Positions 24,726 through 32,636 of a DNA stretch of 64,000 nucleotides are shown here, in pieces. Under the pieces are notes generated by a model. The model saw only the letters and a program-made list of their open reading frames with translations. It did not search any database and had not been told where the DNA came from. Positions within the stretch are counted from its first letter, which is position 1. Each line of letters opens with the position of its first letter. The stretch lies in assembly GCF_007855645.1 (NCBI RefSeq), contig NZ_CP042261.1, positions 2,189,501-2,253,500 of the forward strand, written 5' to 3'. Made by a program: the position numbers and the translations under genes. The stretch is from Qingshengfaniella alkalisoli. Its GTDB lineage: Bacteria > Pseudomonadota > Alphaproteobacteria > Rhodobacterales > Rhodobacteraceae.

Positions 24726-25726
24726 GCTCACAACAGCAGGCTTCACCGAATGGTGCCGGGGGGCCGACAGCAACGCCATCCGGGACCAGGTCAACGCTGC
24801 CGGACAGTTCGTTCTCCGATGCGAAAACATCGTCGCCGGATCGCGACAAGAGAGCACCGGAGAGCCAGCCGAAGGACTGGGGGGCCGCGACGGATGACGA
24901 GCGCGCCGGTGCGATCGACGCGCTTTTGAGAGGTGAGCAACCAGAAGGCACGGACAAGTCCGATGATCAGGGAGACCCTGAACGGGGTCAGGAGCGCGAT
25001 CAGGGCGATCCTGACCCGTGGATGCCGGAAGATGCCGAGAACGACGCAGACGGGCAGGAGGATGTGCCTGACGGCGACGCCAAACCTGTCACAATCAAGG
25101 ATGCAGCCGAAAGGCTTGGCTTGGACGCGGAAGCGTTCTATGGTCTGGAAGTAACCACCGGAGACGGTGAGACGGTCAAGCTGGGTGATCTGAAAGATGC
25201 CTGGCAAGACCGCGAGGCGGAGGCGCGGGAGACCGCGAAACGAGCCAAAGCCCTTGATGAGCGTGAGAGTGCTCTAACTGCCGATCAGATGTTCTGGGAT
25301 CAGTTCCAGCAATATCTGGAACCGCAGCTAACCCCCAAAGTGAAAGCCGCGCTGAGAGGCCGGTATGAAGCCCACCAGCAACAGCAGGGCCGCGCGTTAC
25401 TGAATGCGATGCCAGAGCTCAAGGATCCGGTAGCCCGGGAAAACTTCGAGAGCATGGCGGTGAAGGTACGCAAGGAGCTTGGCTATAGCGATCAGGAGCC
25501 GATGCGGGATTACCGCGAGGCACTGGCGCTACGACGGCTGATCCGTGCAGAGGCGCGCCTGGACAAGCTGATGAGCTACGAGCCCGACCGGCAGCCGCCG
25601 AAGGCGAGCAAACCCAAGGGCAAGGGGGATAGCGGCAAAGTGCGGCGATCACAGATGATGCAACGCGCGAAAGCCGGGAATGACTTCCAGAAAGTATCGG
25701 CGATTAGCGAGCTTCTGAAAGGGTAA
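24722..25726 (+). CDS. Probable capsid scaffold protein
   Basis: A 334-residue acidic, largely disordered and helical protein between portal and capsid genes, the usual place of a scaffold. The first 110 residues are rich in Asp, Gly, Pro and Gln; the middle has charged helices (EARETAKRAKALDERESAL); the C-terminal 40 residues are basic (PKGKGDSGKVRRSQMMQRAK), as expected for a capsid-binding end. No protease domain is visible. The call is by composition and position. Confidence 0.75.
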   Translation: MSSQQQASPNGAGGPTATPSGTRSTLPDSSFSDAKTSSPDRDKRAPESQPKDWGAATDDERAGAIDALLRGEQPEGTDKSDDQGDPERGQERDQGDPDPWMPEDAENDADGQEDVPDGDAKPVTIKDAAERLGLDAEAFYGLEVTTGDGETVKLGDLKDAWQDREAEARETAKRAKALDERESALTADQMFWDQFQQYLEPQLTPKVKAALRGRYEAHQQQQGRALLNAMPELKDPVARENFESMAVKVRKELGYSDQEPMRDYREALALRRLIRAEARLDKLMSYEPDRQPPKASKPKGKGDSGKVRRSQMMQRAKAGNDFQKVSAISELLKG

Positions 25727-25730
25727 GCTT

Positions 25731-26786
25731 ATGGCTCCTACAAGCCAGTACCTGTCCAGCGCGGATCTAAAGGCCGTCAATGATGGTGGCCTGATCCGCG
25801 AGGACGTGATGGACCAGATCTGGGACATCTCCAAGATCCCGCTGCCATATACCGACCTGGTGGGCAGCGACAGCTGCGACAATGCCTATTTCGAATGGAC
25901 CACTGACAAGCTCAGTGATCCGGAGATCGGGGGCTGGGTTGTCGACGGCGCGGACAGCGACAAGAACGACAGCTCCACGGGCGCGCGCCTGGGCAACCAC
26001 TGCGGCATCCTGGACAAGGAGGTTCAGGTCACGGGCCGTGCGCGGGCGTCCGACACGATCGGGCGCGGTGACGAGCTGTCTTACCAGGTGATGATGCGCC
26101 AGCGCGAGCTGCGCCGAAACGTGGAAGCCAACGCGCTTGGCATCCAGGGCAGCCAGGAGGATGACGGGGACGCAACGCCTGGCATTCCCGCCGGTCTGGC
26201 GGCGATGGTCACGCAGTTCGACACCGGTTCCGGTGCGGCAGGCGGCGGCTTTGCAGCCAAGGCGTGGACGGAGATCACACCGGGTGCGCGTGTGCCGCTG
26301 ACGGAAACCATGGTGCGCGATGCGCAGCAGGATGCCTACCTGGACGGTGCGGATCCCACTGTGCTGATGTCCGTGCCTGGCGTGATCCGCAAGCTCAGCG
26401 AGTACATGTTCACCAGCTCGAGCCGCATCGCGACCCTTACGCGTGAAACGCAGGGCATCACGGGCGGCGGATCTGCCACGGCGGTGGGCTCGGTCAATGT
26501 GTTTATCACGGACTTCGGTCAGACGCTGACGTTCCGTGACAACCGCATCCAGCAGATCTACGAGGACAGTGCCGCAGCTGCAGCCGCGGCTGTGTTCCTG
26601 CTGGATCCGGCCTATGCCCGGATCACCTTCCTGCGCGGCTACCGCGTGAACCCGCTGGCCAAGACGGGGGACGCGGACAAGCGGCAGATGCTGGTGGACT
26701 GGTCCAACCGCGTGATGAACCCGGACGCGCACCGCGTGCTCCTGGACATCGATCCCACGGCAGCTGTCACCTTCGACGGGGCCTGA
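25731..26786 (+). CDS. Major capsid protein (SU10/DUF5309 type)
   Basis: A 351-residue capsid protein. It resembles the SU10-type major capsid family: an N-terminal segment NAYFEWTTDKLSD, the core strand VFITDFGQTLTFRDNR and the conserved C-terminal block FLLDPAYARITFLRGYRVNP followed by LAKTGDADKRQMLVDW. This family is found in podoviruses with prolate or icosahedral heads. It starts four bases after the scaffold stop. Length is normal for the family and no truncation is seen. Confidence 0.87.
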   Translation: MAPTSQYLSSADLKAVNDGGLIREDVMDQIWDISKIPLPYTDLVGSDSCDNAYFEWTTDKLSDPEIGGWVVDGADSDKNDSSTGARLGNHCGILDKEVQVTGRARASDTIGRGDELSYQVMMRQRELRRNVEANALGIQGSQEDDGDATPGIPAGLAAMVTQFDTGSGAAGGGFAAKAWTEITPGARVPLTETMVRDAQQDAYLDGADPTVLMSVPGVIRKLSEYMFTSSSRIATLTRETQGITGGGSATAVGSVNVFITDFGQTLTFRDNRIQQIYEDSAAAAAAAVFLLDPAYARITFLRGYRVNPLAKTGDADKRQMLVDWSNRVMNPDAHRVLLDIDPTAAVTFDGA

Positions 26787-26803
26787 TCTGAAAGGAATTC
26801 TGC

Positions 26804-26995
26804 ATGAACGTCACAAACGAAGGCTTTAACCCAAGCGGGTCAGAGGACATCGCTGCCATCAAGAAAGCGGCAAATGAGCTGGCCGCAGTGATCGAGAAGC
26901 ACGCGCCTGCGTGCCGGCGTCGGTCGGTAGCACTGACCCACTTGGAAACCGCGTCCATGTTCGCGGTGAAAGCCGTGGTGGAGCCTGATGGCTAA
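26804..26995 (+). CDS. Acb2-family (anti-CBASS) small protein
   Basis: A 63-residue helical-hairpin protein. The pattern IAAIKKAANELAAVIEKH, then ACRRRSVALTHLETASMFAV and KAVVEP, matches the Acb2/Tad1 hairpin family, in which the last helix reads like RWxxIAxTxLQxGFMxLxRAV. Acb2 hexamers bind cyclic di- and trinucleotides and so block CBASS effectors. AAAGGA lies nine bases before the ATG. It sits in the structural operon between capsid and small unknown genes, which is common for Acb2. The match is a motif reading, not a search. Confidence 0.7.
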   Translation: MNVTNEGFNPSGSEDIAAIKKAANELAAVIEKHAPACRRRSVALTHLETASMFAVKAVVEPDG

Positions 26996-27215
26996 CGCCG
27001 TACATCCAGACCGCATCCGCTTTCGGCACGCCCATGAAGCCGGGGCGGGTGCGGGCCATGACTGGGCCGGTGAGGCGTTCAACTTCACGGCTGAGGAATA
27101 CGAGCTGATCACCAAGCTCCATCCGGAGCTGCGTGACGGCTCGCCGCAGGACCAGCGCCGCGCATGGATCCGGTTTGGACAGACCAGCGTGGGGCAGGCC
27201 TTCAGGGTGAGGTGA
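26988..27215 (+). CDS. Unknown small phage protein
   Basis: A 75-residue protein overlapping the Acb2-like gene by eight bases. It is His- and Arg-rich at the N-terminus and has a predicted helix around FTAEEYELITKLHPEL. No family is recognised. Tight coupling to both neighbours supports it being translated. Confidence 0.6.
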   Translation: MANAVHPDRIRFRHAHEAGAGAGHDWAGEAFNFTAEEYELITKLHPELRDGSPQDQRRAWIRFGQTSVGQAFRVR

Positions 27216-27219
27216 GCAG

Positions 27220-27495
27220 ATGGCGGGAAAGTTTCATCGGGATTACCAGCATTATGCGCGGGACCAGGACGGTCATGTGCTGCCAGCTGGGCATAAGGGG
27301 ATCCGGGCCTATTCAGAGGGCTATCAGGCCTATCGTTCAGGTGCAGTGAAGGCCAACCCGCATACCTTCAGTACGGACGATGAGAGCGATTTCCAGAGCT
27401 GGGAATATGGATGGCAGGATGGCACGCGCGGCGAGCCTTCCACGCATGTGGGCGGGCCTGATGCTGTGGCCGAGCCTGAACCACCAGAGGAGTAA
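27220..27495 (+). CDS. Unknown small phage protein
   Basis: A 91-residue protein rich in Tyr, His, Gly and Trp (for instance DFQSWEYGWQDGTRGEPS) with an acidic Pro-rich tail. It starts four bases after the previous stop, with GAGGTGAG upstream. The aromatic-Gly pattern suggests a small soluble domain, but no family is recognised. Confidence 0.6.
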   Translation: MAGKFHRDYQHYARDQDGHVLPAGHKGIRAYSEGYQAYRSGAVKANPHTFSTDDESDFQSWEYGWQDGTRGEPSTHVGGPDAVAEPEPPEE

Positions 27496-27499
27496 GGAC

Positions 27500-27598
27500 A
27501 TGGCAAAACTGACACCCATCAAGCAGCGCCCGATCACGGCAGTGCGCAAGCCCGGCCAGCTGATCGTGCCGAACAAGCCCAAGCCGGTGGCGCCATGA
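27500..27598 (+). CDS. Basic 32-residue phage peptide
   Basis: A short frame with a good ribosome site (GAGTAAGGA) immediately before its ATG and a stop that overlaps the start of the peptidase gene (ATGA). The product is basic and Pro-rich (MAKLTPIKQRPITAVRKP). The tight packing on both sides argues for a real gene. Similar tiny Pro/Lys peptides occur in phage structural operons, but the function is unknown. Confidence 0.5.
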   Translation: MAKLTPIKQRPITAVRKPGQLIVPNKPKPVAP

Positions 27599-27948
27599 CG
27601 GACCAGCTGACACAGCATTTCAAAAGGGCCGAGTTCGCCTGCAACTGCGGGTGCGGCTTCAACACGGTGGATGTCGAGCTGGTGCAGGTGCTCGAGCGTG
27701 TGCGGCTGCATTACGGCAAGCCGGTGGTGATCAACAGCGGGTGCCGCTGTGCGAGCTACAACGCGCGTGTCGGCGGTGCCAGTGGATCCCAGCACTTGAT
27801 CGGCCGGGCGGCTGACATCCGCATCAGTGGCGTGGATCCTGATGAGGTGTGGAGCTGGCTGAACCCGTCGCACCATGGCGGGTTGGGCCGGTACGGAACG
27901 TTTACCCATATCGACACGCGCGATCAGACAGCGAGGTGGGCAGGGTGA
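27595..27948 (+). CDS. M15-type D,D-carboxy/endopeptidase, probable endolysin
   Basis: A 117-residue peptidase M15_3 (YcbK-like) domain. Zinc ligands are His67 and Asp74 (SQHLIGRAADI) and His105 (FTHID); the basic SGCRC segment near residue 48 is also typical. Such enzymes cleave peptidoglycan cross-bridges. There is no signal or membrane segment, so it would need a holin, and a holin-like gene lies 2 kb downstream in the same operon. It may alternatively be a virion-associated muralytic enzyme. Confidence 0.82.
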   Translation: MTDQLTQHFKRAEFACNCGCGFNTVDVELVQVLERVRLHYGKPVVINSGCRCASYNARVGGASGSQHLIGRAADIRISGVDPDEVWSWLNPSHHGGLGRYGTFTHIDTRDQTARWAG

Positions 27949-28286
27949 CGCTGGACGAACTGAGACAGGCGTGGATCCGGTGGATGCACCGCAAGGATGT
28001 GCAGGCTGATCTGGCAGCGGTGGAGGCGTTTGCGCTCGAGCATGTGCGCGATCGGCTGATGCTTTCGGACGTACCGGACGTGCTTGACGATGAGGCGGTG
28101 GCCGCGATGCCGGGTGTTTGGCTGCATGCGGGGTTGGTGAGCTTGCATGAGCTTGCTCAGGATGATGAGGGCCTGACCAGGGAAATGCAGATGTTCGAGG
28201 AGGCAGTGGCCAACCGAAACCGGCGCTACAGCATCGATCGCGGCCCTGCCGTGATGTGTAACCCGTGGTATGAGGGGGCAAGCTGA
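27945..28286 (+). CDS. Putative head-tail adaptor protein
   Basis: A 113-residue helical protein starting at a GTG that overlaps the peptidase stop. Pattern, with LDELRQAWIRWMHRKDVQAD, FALEHVRDRLMLSD and a late NRNRRYSIDRG, resembles the adaptor proteins of SU10-like podoviruses that bind under the portal. Size fits. The distance from the portal gene and the weak motif keep this tentative. Confidence 0.5.
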   Translation: MTLDELRQAWIRWMHRKDVQADLAAVEAFALEHVRDRLMLSDVPDVLDDEAVAAMPGVWLHAGLVSLHELAQDDEGLTREMQMFEEAVANRNRRYSIDRGPAVMCNPWYEGAS

Positions 28287-29392
28287 TGGGCTTGGAGGTT
28301 GGTAACACGATCGCTGATCTCAATGCTAACTGGCCGCTGGGAAGCGACCCAAAGGCGCAGGGCGATGATCACCTGCGACTGATCAAGGCTGTGCTTCTCA
28401 ACGATGTTTGGTCAAAGGCGGCAAATCCAAAGGGGTTTGTTTCCAAAGACGGCGACACGATGACGGGGGCACTGACGATAGATCGCTCTGATGGATCGGT
28501 GCAGCTGGGAATTCTGAATAGTGGCTCATCTCAGTTCACCCGCGCCACCTATCCAGATGTGAAGATCAACCAGAGCGCAATCGGCCTTTGGGTTGACGGG
28601 TCCGCAGCAACAGTTGGTGGCAGCATCTTTCGCGTCACTGGCAGCGCCGTCACCGCAATGTTTGACGTTCTGGATAGTGGCGTGGTGCGAGCAGGTCACG
28701 CCGAAGGCGGGGCAGGCGACACGGCAGGGGGCGTTGTACTCGAACTGGATAGCTTTGAGCCGGGGATCAAGTTTACTGACCGTTCAGGCGGAGACAACAC
28801 AGACAATCGTATATTGGCGAACGGGGGAGGCATACTAAAGATCACCGACAACGGCGGGAACCTTATCTATTCCTTCAACGGCGGCACAAGTGGAGAAGGT
28901 ATTCCGACGAGAGACTACGCTGACAACCGCTATGCACGTCTCGCGACCAGTAATGTCTTTTCAGGCTTTATAAGGGTTCCTGACGGGACGTTGGGAACTC
29001 CAAGCCTGCAATTCGGCAACAACAATATCGGTATATTTGTCAATCCGGGTTCAGATTTCAATTTCAAGATGGCCGGGGACAACATCGGACGCTTGGATCA
29101 TTCCGACACATCGGTTCCCGCAGACAACTATATTCTGAAACGAGGCGCGGGTGACGCCCGCTACTTCCAGCTATCCACCGCGTGGAACGGCGTAGGATCG
29201 ACTGTGCTGGCGCGCAATACGTCTGCGACACAGAGCCCGGGCGATACTATTTCTGGCGGAAGCCTCTCGCCCTGCAATGCTAACGGAAACCCGGCCCCAT
29301 CAGGATCCATGGCGGGATCGTGGCTGTGCTGCGGATATAGCCAAGCACAGACGGACGCGCGCAGCGCTACCGACTTTAGGAGACTGTCATGA
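28286..29392 (+). CDS. Phage tail fibre/spike protein
   Basis: A 368-residue fibre protein. The N-terminal segment GNTIADLNANWPLGSDPKAQ followed by GDDHLRLIKAV is the virion-anchoring start shared by many podovirus fibres, then comes GDTMTGALTI and Gly/Asp/Asn-rich beta repeats. The C-terminal 60 residues (SGSMAGSWLCCGYSQAQTDA) resemble receptor-binding tips of other phage fibres. It shares base 28286 with the preceding stop. It probably recognises a cell-surface structure of the host. Confidence 0.8.
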   Translation: MGLEVGNTIADLNANWPLGSDPKAQGDDHLRLIKAVLLNDVWSKAANPKGFVSKDGDTMTGALTIDRSDGSVQLGILNSGSSQFTRATYPDVKINQSAIGLWVDGSAATVGGSIFRVTGSAVTAMFDVLDSGVVRAGHAEGGAGDTAGGVVLELDSFEPGIKFTDRSGGDNTDNRILANGGGILKITDNGGNLIYSFNGGTSGEGIPTRDYADNRYARLATSNVFSGFIRVPDGTLGTPSLQFGNNNIGIFVNPGSDFNFKMAGDNIGRLDHSDTSVPADNYILKRGAGDARYFQLSTAWNGVGSTVLARNTSATQSPGDTISGGSLSPCNANGNPAPSGSMAGSWLCCGYSQAQTDARSATDFRRLS

Positions 29393-29673
29393 ACCCGTTT
29401 CCCTATCCCGAAGGCACGAAAACCCGCGAGGATCGCAAGGCCTATTTGGAGACGCTGGTATCCGGTCCCTACATGGTGCGTGCCAATGGCATGATCGATT
29501 GCGTTCTGGATCATCCGATCCACAGCCCGATTTATGGACCGCTGCCTTATACGGCCTGCCCGAATGACAGCGAGGAGCATTGCAACCTGATCCACGAGAT
29601 CTGCGAGACGAGGATTGCAGAGGGTGCAGAGTACACTGAGCAGCCGGATCCTGAACCGGAAAGCGAGGGGTAA
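29389..29673 (+). CDS. Unknown protein following the tail fibre
   Basis: A 94-residue acidic protein that overlaps the fibre gene by four bases. It has four Cys and a Pro-rich middle (HPIHSPIYGPLPYTACP) and an acidic Glu/Pro tail. A fibre-assembly role would fit the location, but no family is recognised. Confidence 0.55.
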   Translation: MNPFPYPEGTKTREDRKAYLETLVSGPYMVRANGMIDCVLDHPIHSPIYGPLPYTACPNDSEEHCNLIHEICETRIAEGAEYTEQPDPEPESEG

Positions 29674-29978
29674 TGCGCGGGCCGAGCTTCAACATGGGTA
29701 TCAGCATCGGGCATGTGATCAGCGTCGTCACAGCGCTGGCGCTGATGTCTGTGGCTTGGGGCCGGTTCGAGACGCGGCAGGATAGCATGGCGGATGATTA
29801 CACCGCGCTCGAGACACGCATGCTCGAGGAGGTGGCCAAGGCCCGGGCGGCACGCGAAGCGCTCGATGCACGCACGCGGTACGTGGAGCAACAGGCGGCG
29901 CGCACGGATGAGCGGTTTACGCTGATCCTGGCATCGCTGTCGGAGCTGAAGGTAGCAGTTAAGGAGGAACGCCGGTGA
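29673..29978 (+). CDS. Membrane-anchored coiled-coil protein (i-spanin-like)
   Basis: A 101-residue protein with one N-terminal membrane segment (about residues 9-28) followed by a long charged coiled coil (EEVAKARAAREALDARTRYV and on to the end). This is the plan of inner-membrane spanins such as lambda Rz. It sits directly before the holin-like gene. No matching outer-membrane spanin is evident next to it; the lipoprotein at 35431-35727 is on the other strand. Confidence 0.5.
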   Translation: MRGPSFNMGISIGHVISVVTALALMSVAWGRFETRQDSMADDYTALETRMLEEVAKARAAREALDARTRYVEQQAARTDERFTLILASLSELKVAVKEERR

Positions 29979-30187
29979 AGGGATACCGGACATTGCTGTT
30001 CAACGGGGCCGCGGGCGGTCTGCTCGGTCTGGACATGACGCTTGAGGCCGCGCTGGGGGCTGTCATGCTGCCCGAGGTGCAGGGCGTTCTGCCGGAAAGC
30101 TGGCTGCCCTGGTATGCGCTGATTGTCGCCCTGGGCAACATGTGGCTGCGCACCAAGACGGACACGCCTGTGGGGCGGAAAGGGTGA
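29975..30187 (+). CDS. Holin-like small membrane protein
   Basis: A 70-residue protein with two hydrophobic segments (about 10-30 and 42-58) and a polar C-terminus ending RTKTDTPVGRKG, a pattern common in small phage holins. AAGGAGG at 29961-29967 precedes the GTG, which overlaps the previous stop. A holin would release the cytoplasmic M15 peptidase to the cell wall. Confidence 0.6.
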   Translation: MKGYRTLLFNGAAGGLLGLDMTLEAALGAVMLPEVQGVLPESWLPWYALIVALGNMWLRTKTDTPVGRKG

Positions 30188-30191
30188 GCTG

Positions 30192-31724
30192 ATGCCGAGC
30201 TATGCCCGCGAGACGATCGAGCTGCGTAGCCTGGCGCCGGATCTTATCCCGGAAGATGCGCCACTGAACGCCTGGAACAATGGCGCGAATGTGCTGTTCA
30301 AGAATGGCGAGAGCATCAGATCACGGGGCGACAAGGCAACGCTGACCGGGGCCGAGGTGACACCGCGCACGGCTGTGTATGTGGAGCCGTTCGATCAGGG
30401 GTACTGGGTCTATGCGACGGATGCGGGCATCTTCGTGCATGACGGCACCAACGAGTTCGACATTACGCCGGTGAGCTGGGGCACGCCCACGGCCAACAGT
30501 GTTTGGACAAGCGACGTGATCAACGGCCTGGCGGTGATCAATTGCAGCTCTATGGATCCGGTCTACTGGGACGGCATGACGGGAAATCCCTGTGAGCCTT
30601 TGCCGGACTGGCCCGCAGGCGGGCGTTGCCTGGCGATGCGTGCGCACAAGAATTTCCTGTTTGCCATTGGCATGGTGAGCGAGGGTGATCAGCGCGTGCG
30701 CTGGTCCGATGCGGCAGAGGCGGGGATCATCCCGCAAGAATGGACGCCCAGCGCTTCCAATCTGGCGGGGTTCGTGGACCTGGCACCGCTGAGTAGCCCG
30801 TGCATCGACGGCAAGACGCTTCACGACAGCATGCTGATCTACAAGCGCGCCAGCGTGTGGAGCCTGGACTTTGTGGGCGGCAACACGGTGTTCACCGCGC
30901 GCAAGCTGTTTGCAAATGTGGGGATACTGGGGGCCAACGCTGTGACGTCCGGGCCTGATGACGTGCATCTGTTCGCAGGCAGCTCGGGCGACATCTACCT
31001 GACGGATGGGGCGCAGGTCCGCAGCGTTCTGGACGGTCGCGCACAGCGCACGTTCTACGAGGACTTTTCCGCAGCTGGGGATCTGGTGTTTTCAGCTGTG
31101 ACGCTGCACCGCGAAAAGATGGGGTTCATCATCTACCCGGGGGCGGGTGACAGCATGGGCACACGCGCGATCGCCTATGACTTCGCAAGCGGTGACATCG
31201 GGATGCGTGACATGCCGGGTGTGACATGTGCGGCAGAGGGGCAGGAACTGCAGGATGTGGGGGCGCTGAACGAATGGGACGGGGATCCGGGTGTATGGAA
31301 CGACGACGACACGGGCTGGAACCATGTGATCGCGGCGGAGACGGTGGACGATTGCCTGATCGGTGGCGATTTCGGTTTCCGGGTGCTCGAGGGGGGCGAC
31401 ACGGGCGCGAGCACCGTGGCCGCACGGCTGGAAAAGTCGGGTCTGTCTTTCGGGGATGCGCAGCGCCGGAAGATGATCCGGGCGATCTGGCCGAAAGTGA
31501 GGGGCCGCGAAGGCGATATTGTGACGTTCCGAGTGGGCGGGCAGGAGAGATCCGGCGGTGCCATGCGCTGGGCGGATCCTGTAGCGTTCGCGATCGGGTC
31601 TGATGATCCCGTGGAGGTGTTCGTCCAGGGGCGCTACATGGTGCTCGAGGTGACCAGCGACGGTGGCGAGCCGTGGCGCATGGGCACGATCGATGTCGAG
31701 TATCGGGGGGCTGGCACATGGTAG
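30192..31724 (+). CDS. Tail nozzle/hub-like structural protein (P22 gp10-like)
   Basis: A 510-residue beta-rich protein. The N-terminus (ETIELRSLAPDLIPEDAPLN followed by AWNNGANVLFKNGE) and repeated W/G-containing blades (YWVYATDAGIFVHDG; DGAQVRSVLDGRAQRTF) are typical of the beta-propeller-like hub/nozzle proteins that close the short tail of podoviruses. The ATG at 30192 is chosen over an upstream frame that overlaps the holin gene. The match is by pattern and position, so stabilisation or stopper protein are equal names for it. Confidence 0.65.
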   Translation: MPSYARETIELRSLAPDLIPEDAPLNAWNNGANVLFKNGESIRSRGDKATLTGAEVTPRTAVYVEPFDQGYWVYATDAGIFVHDGTNEFDITPVSWGTPTANSVWTSDVINGLAVINCSSMDPVYWDGMTGNPCEPLPDWPAGGRCLAMRAHKNFLFAIGMVSEGDQRVRWSDAAEAGIIPQEWTPSASNLAGFVDLAPLSSPCIDGKTLHDSMLIYKRASVWSLDFVGGNTVFTARKLFANVGILGANAVTSGPDDVHLFAGSSGDIYLTDGAQVRSVLDGRAQRTFYEDFSAAGDLVFSAVTLHREKMGFIIYPGAGDSMGTRAIAYDFASGDIGMRDMPGVTCAAEGQELQDVGALNEWDGDPGVWNDDDTGWNHVIAAETVDDCLIGGDFGFRVLEGGDTGASTVAARLEKSGLSFGDAQRRKMIRAIWPKVRGREGDIVTFRVGGQERSGGAMRWADPVAFAIGSDDPVEVFVQGRYMVLEVTSDGGEPWRMGTIDVEYRGAGTW

Positions 31725-31894
31725 ATCGCAGTGATCGGCAGATCTTCACGCCCGCACCTATGCCCACCACGGGCGATGCGGCGCTGATGCACCGCTGGCA
31801 TGTGGAGCAGTGGCGCAGGCTGGGGAATTATATTCAGGCGCTCGAGGGCTATGTGGCCGAGCTCGAGGCGCGCATAGAAGCATTGGAGCCTTGA
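31718..31894 (+). CDS. Small coiled-coil phage protein
   Basis: A 58-residue protein whose C-terminal half is a coiled coil (NYIQALEGYVAELEARIEAL). It overlaps the nozzle-like gene by seven bases. The motif DAALMHRWHVEQWRRL precedes the coil. It may be a small virion or assembly factor; no family is recognised. Confidence 0.6.
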   Translation: MVDRSDRQIFTPAPMPTTGDAALMHRWHVEQWRRLGNYIQALEGYVAELEARIEALEP

Positions 31895-31895
31895 T

Positions 31896-32633
31896 ATGTT
31901 CGGGATCGGCGGCGGGAAATCCAGCAGCAAGACAACCAGTTCCAGCCAGAGCAGCAACTGGTCTGATGCGTTCAGCAATGCGTTCGGGTTTAACCAGAGC
32001 ACGGCCGGCACCTTTGTAGATCCGACGCAGCAGGCGGCGCGTGAGGGTCTATTTTCCCAGATCATGGCCAATATGAACCCCGGCGGGGCGCAAGCAAACG
32101 CCACAGGCGCGCTGGAAAGCATGATGCCTCAGCTGCAGGGTGCGTTCACGCAGTTGGGTAGCTTTGGCGATCCCACGGCGCAGATAGCGGCGCAGTCCGA
32201 GGCGCTCAAGAAGGGTCTGGGGTCACTGTTCCGCGAGGAGATCATGCCGGGCATCCAGTCTGATGCGATCGCGGCAGGTGGCTTTGGTGGCGGTCGGCAG
32301 GGCGTGGCCGAGGGTGTGGCGACGGGTCAGCTGGCGGACAGCTACACCAGCGGTGTGGCCGACATCACAAGCGTGGCCAACAACCAGGCTATCGGAGCAC
32401 TGGGGCAGCAGGGCGCGCTGGCGGGGTCCATCCTGGGCATGCAGCAGCAGGCCGATCAGACGGGTCTGGGGTATCTGAGCATCCTGAGCGACATTCTGGG
32501 ACCAGCCACGGTGCTGAGCAGCCAGCAGAGCAGCGGGGCACAGGGATCGACCAGCTCGAGCCAGAGCGCGGGGCAAAGCAGTTCGGAGAGCAAGAGCAAG
32601 AGCAAGGACAGCTCTTTCAAGTTGGGGTTCTAG
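31896..32633 (+). CDS. Probable internal virion/ejection protein with Ser-rich ends
   Basis: A 245-residue protein. Ser-rich low-complexity ends (residues 9-22 and 208-240) flank a Gly/Ala/Gln-rich helical middle with GGFGGGRQGVAEGVATGQLA. The layout recalls DNA-ejection or internal proteins of short-tailed phages, and three such genes follow one another here. It starts one base after the previous stop. The role is inferred from place and composition. Confidence 0.5.
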   Translation: MFGIGGGKSSSKTTSSSQSSNWSDAFSNAFGFNQSTAGTFVDPTQQAAREGLFSQIMANMNPGGAQANATGALESMMPQLQGAFTQLGSFGDPTAQIAAQSEALKKGLGSLFREEIMPGIQSDAIAAGGFGGGRQGVAEGVATGQLADSYTSGVADITSVANNQAIGALGQQGALAGSILGMQQQADQTGLGYLSILSDILGPATVLSSQQSSGAQGSTSSSQSAGQSSSESKSKSKDSSFKLGF

Positions 32634-32636
32634 ACG

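Noticed and set aside
24661-24897. 78-codon frame across the portal/scaffold junction
   Set aside because: It overlaps both genes in another frame and neither junction nor composition supports translation.
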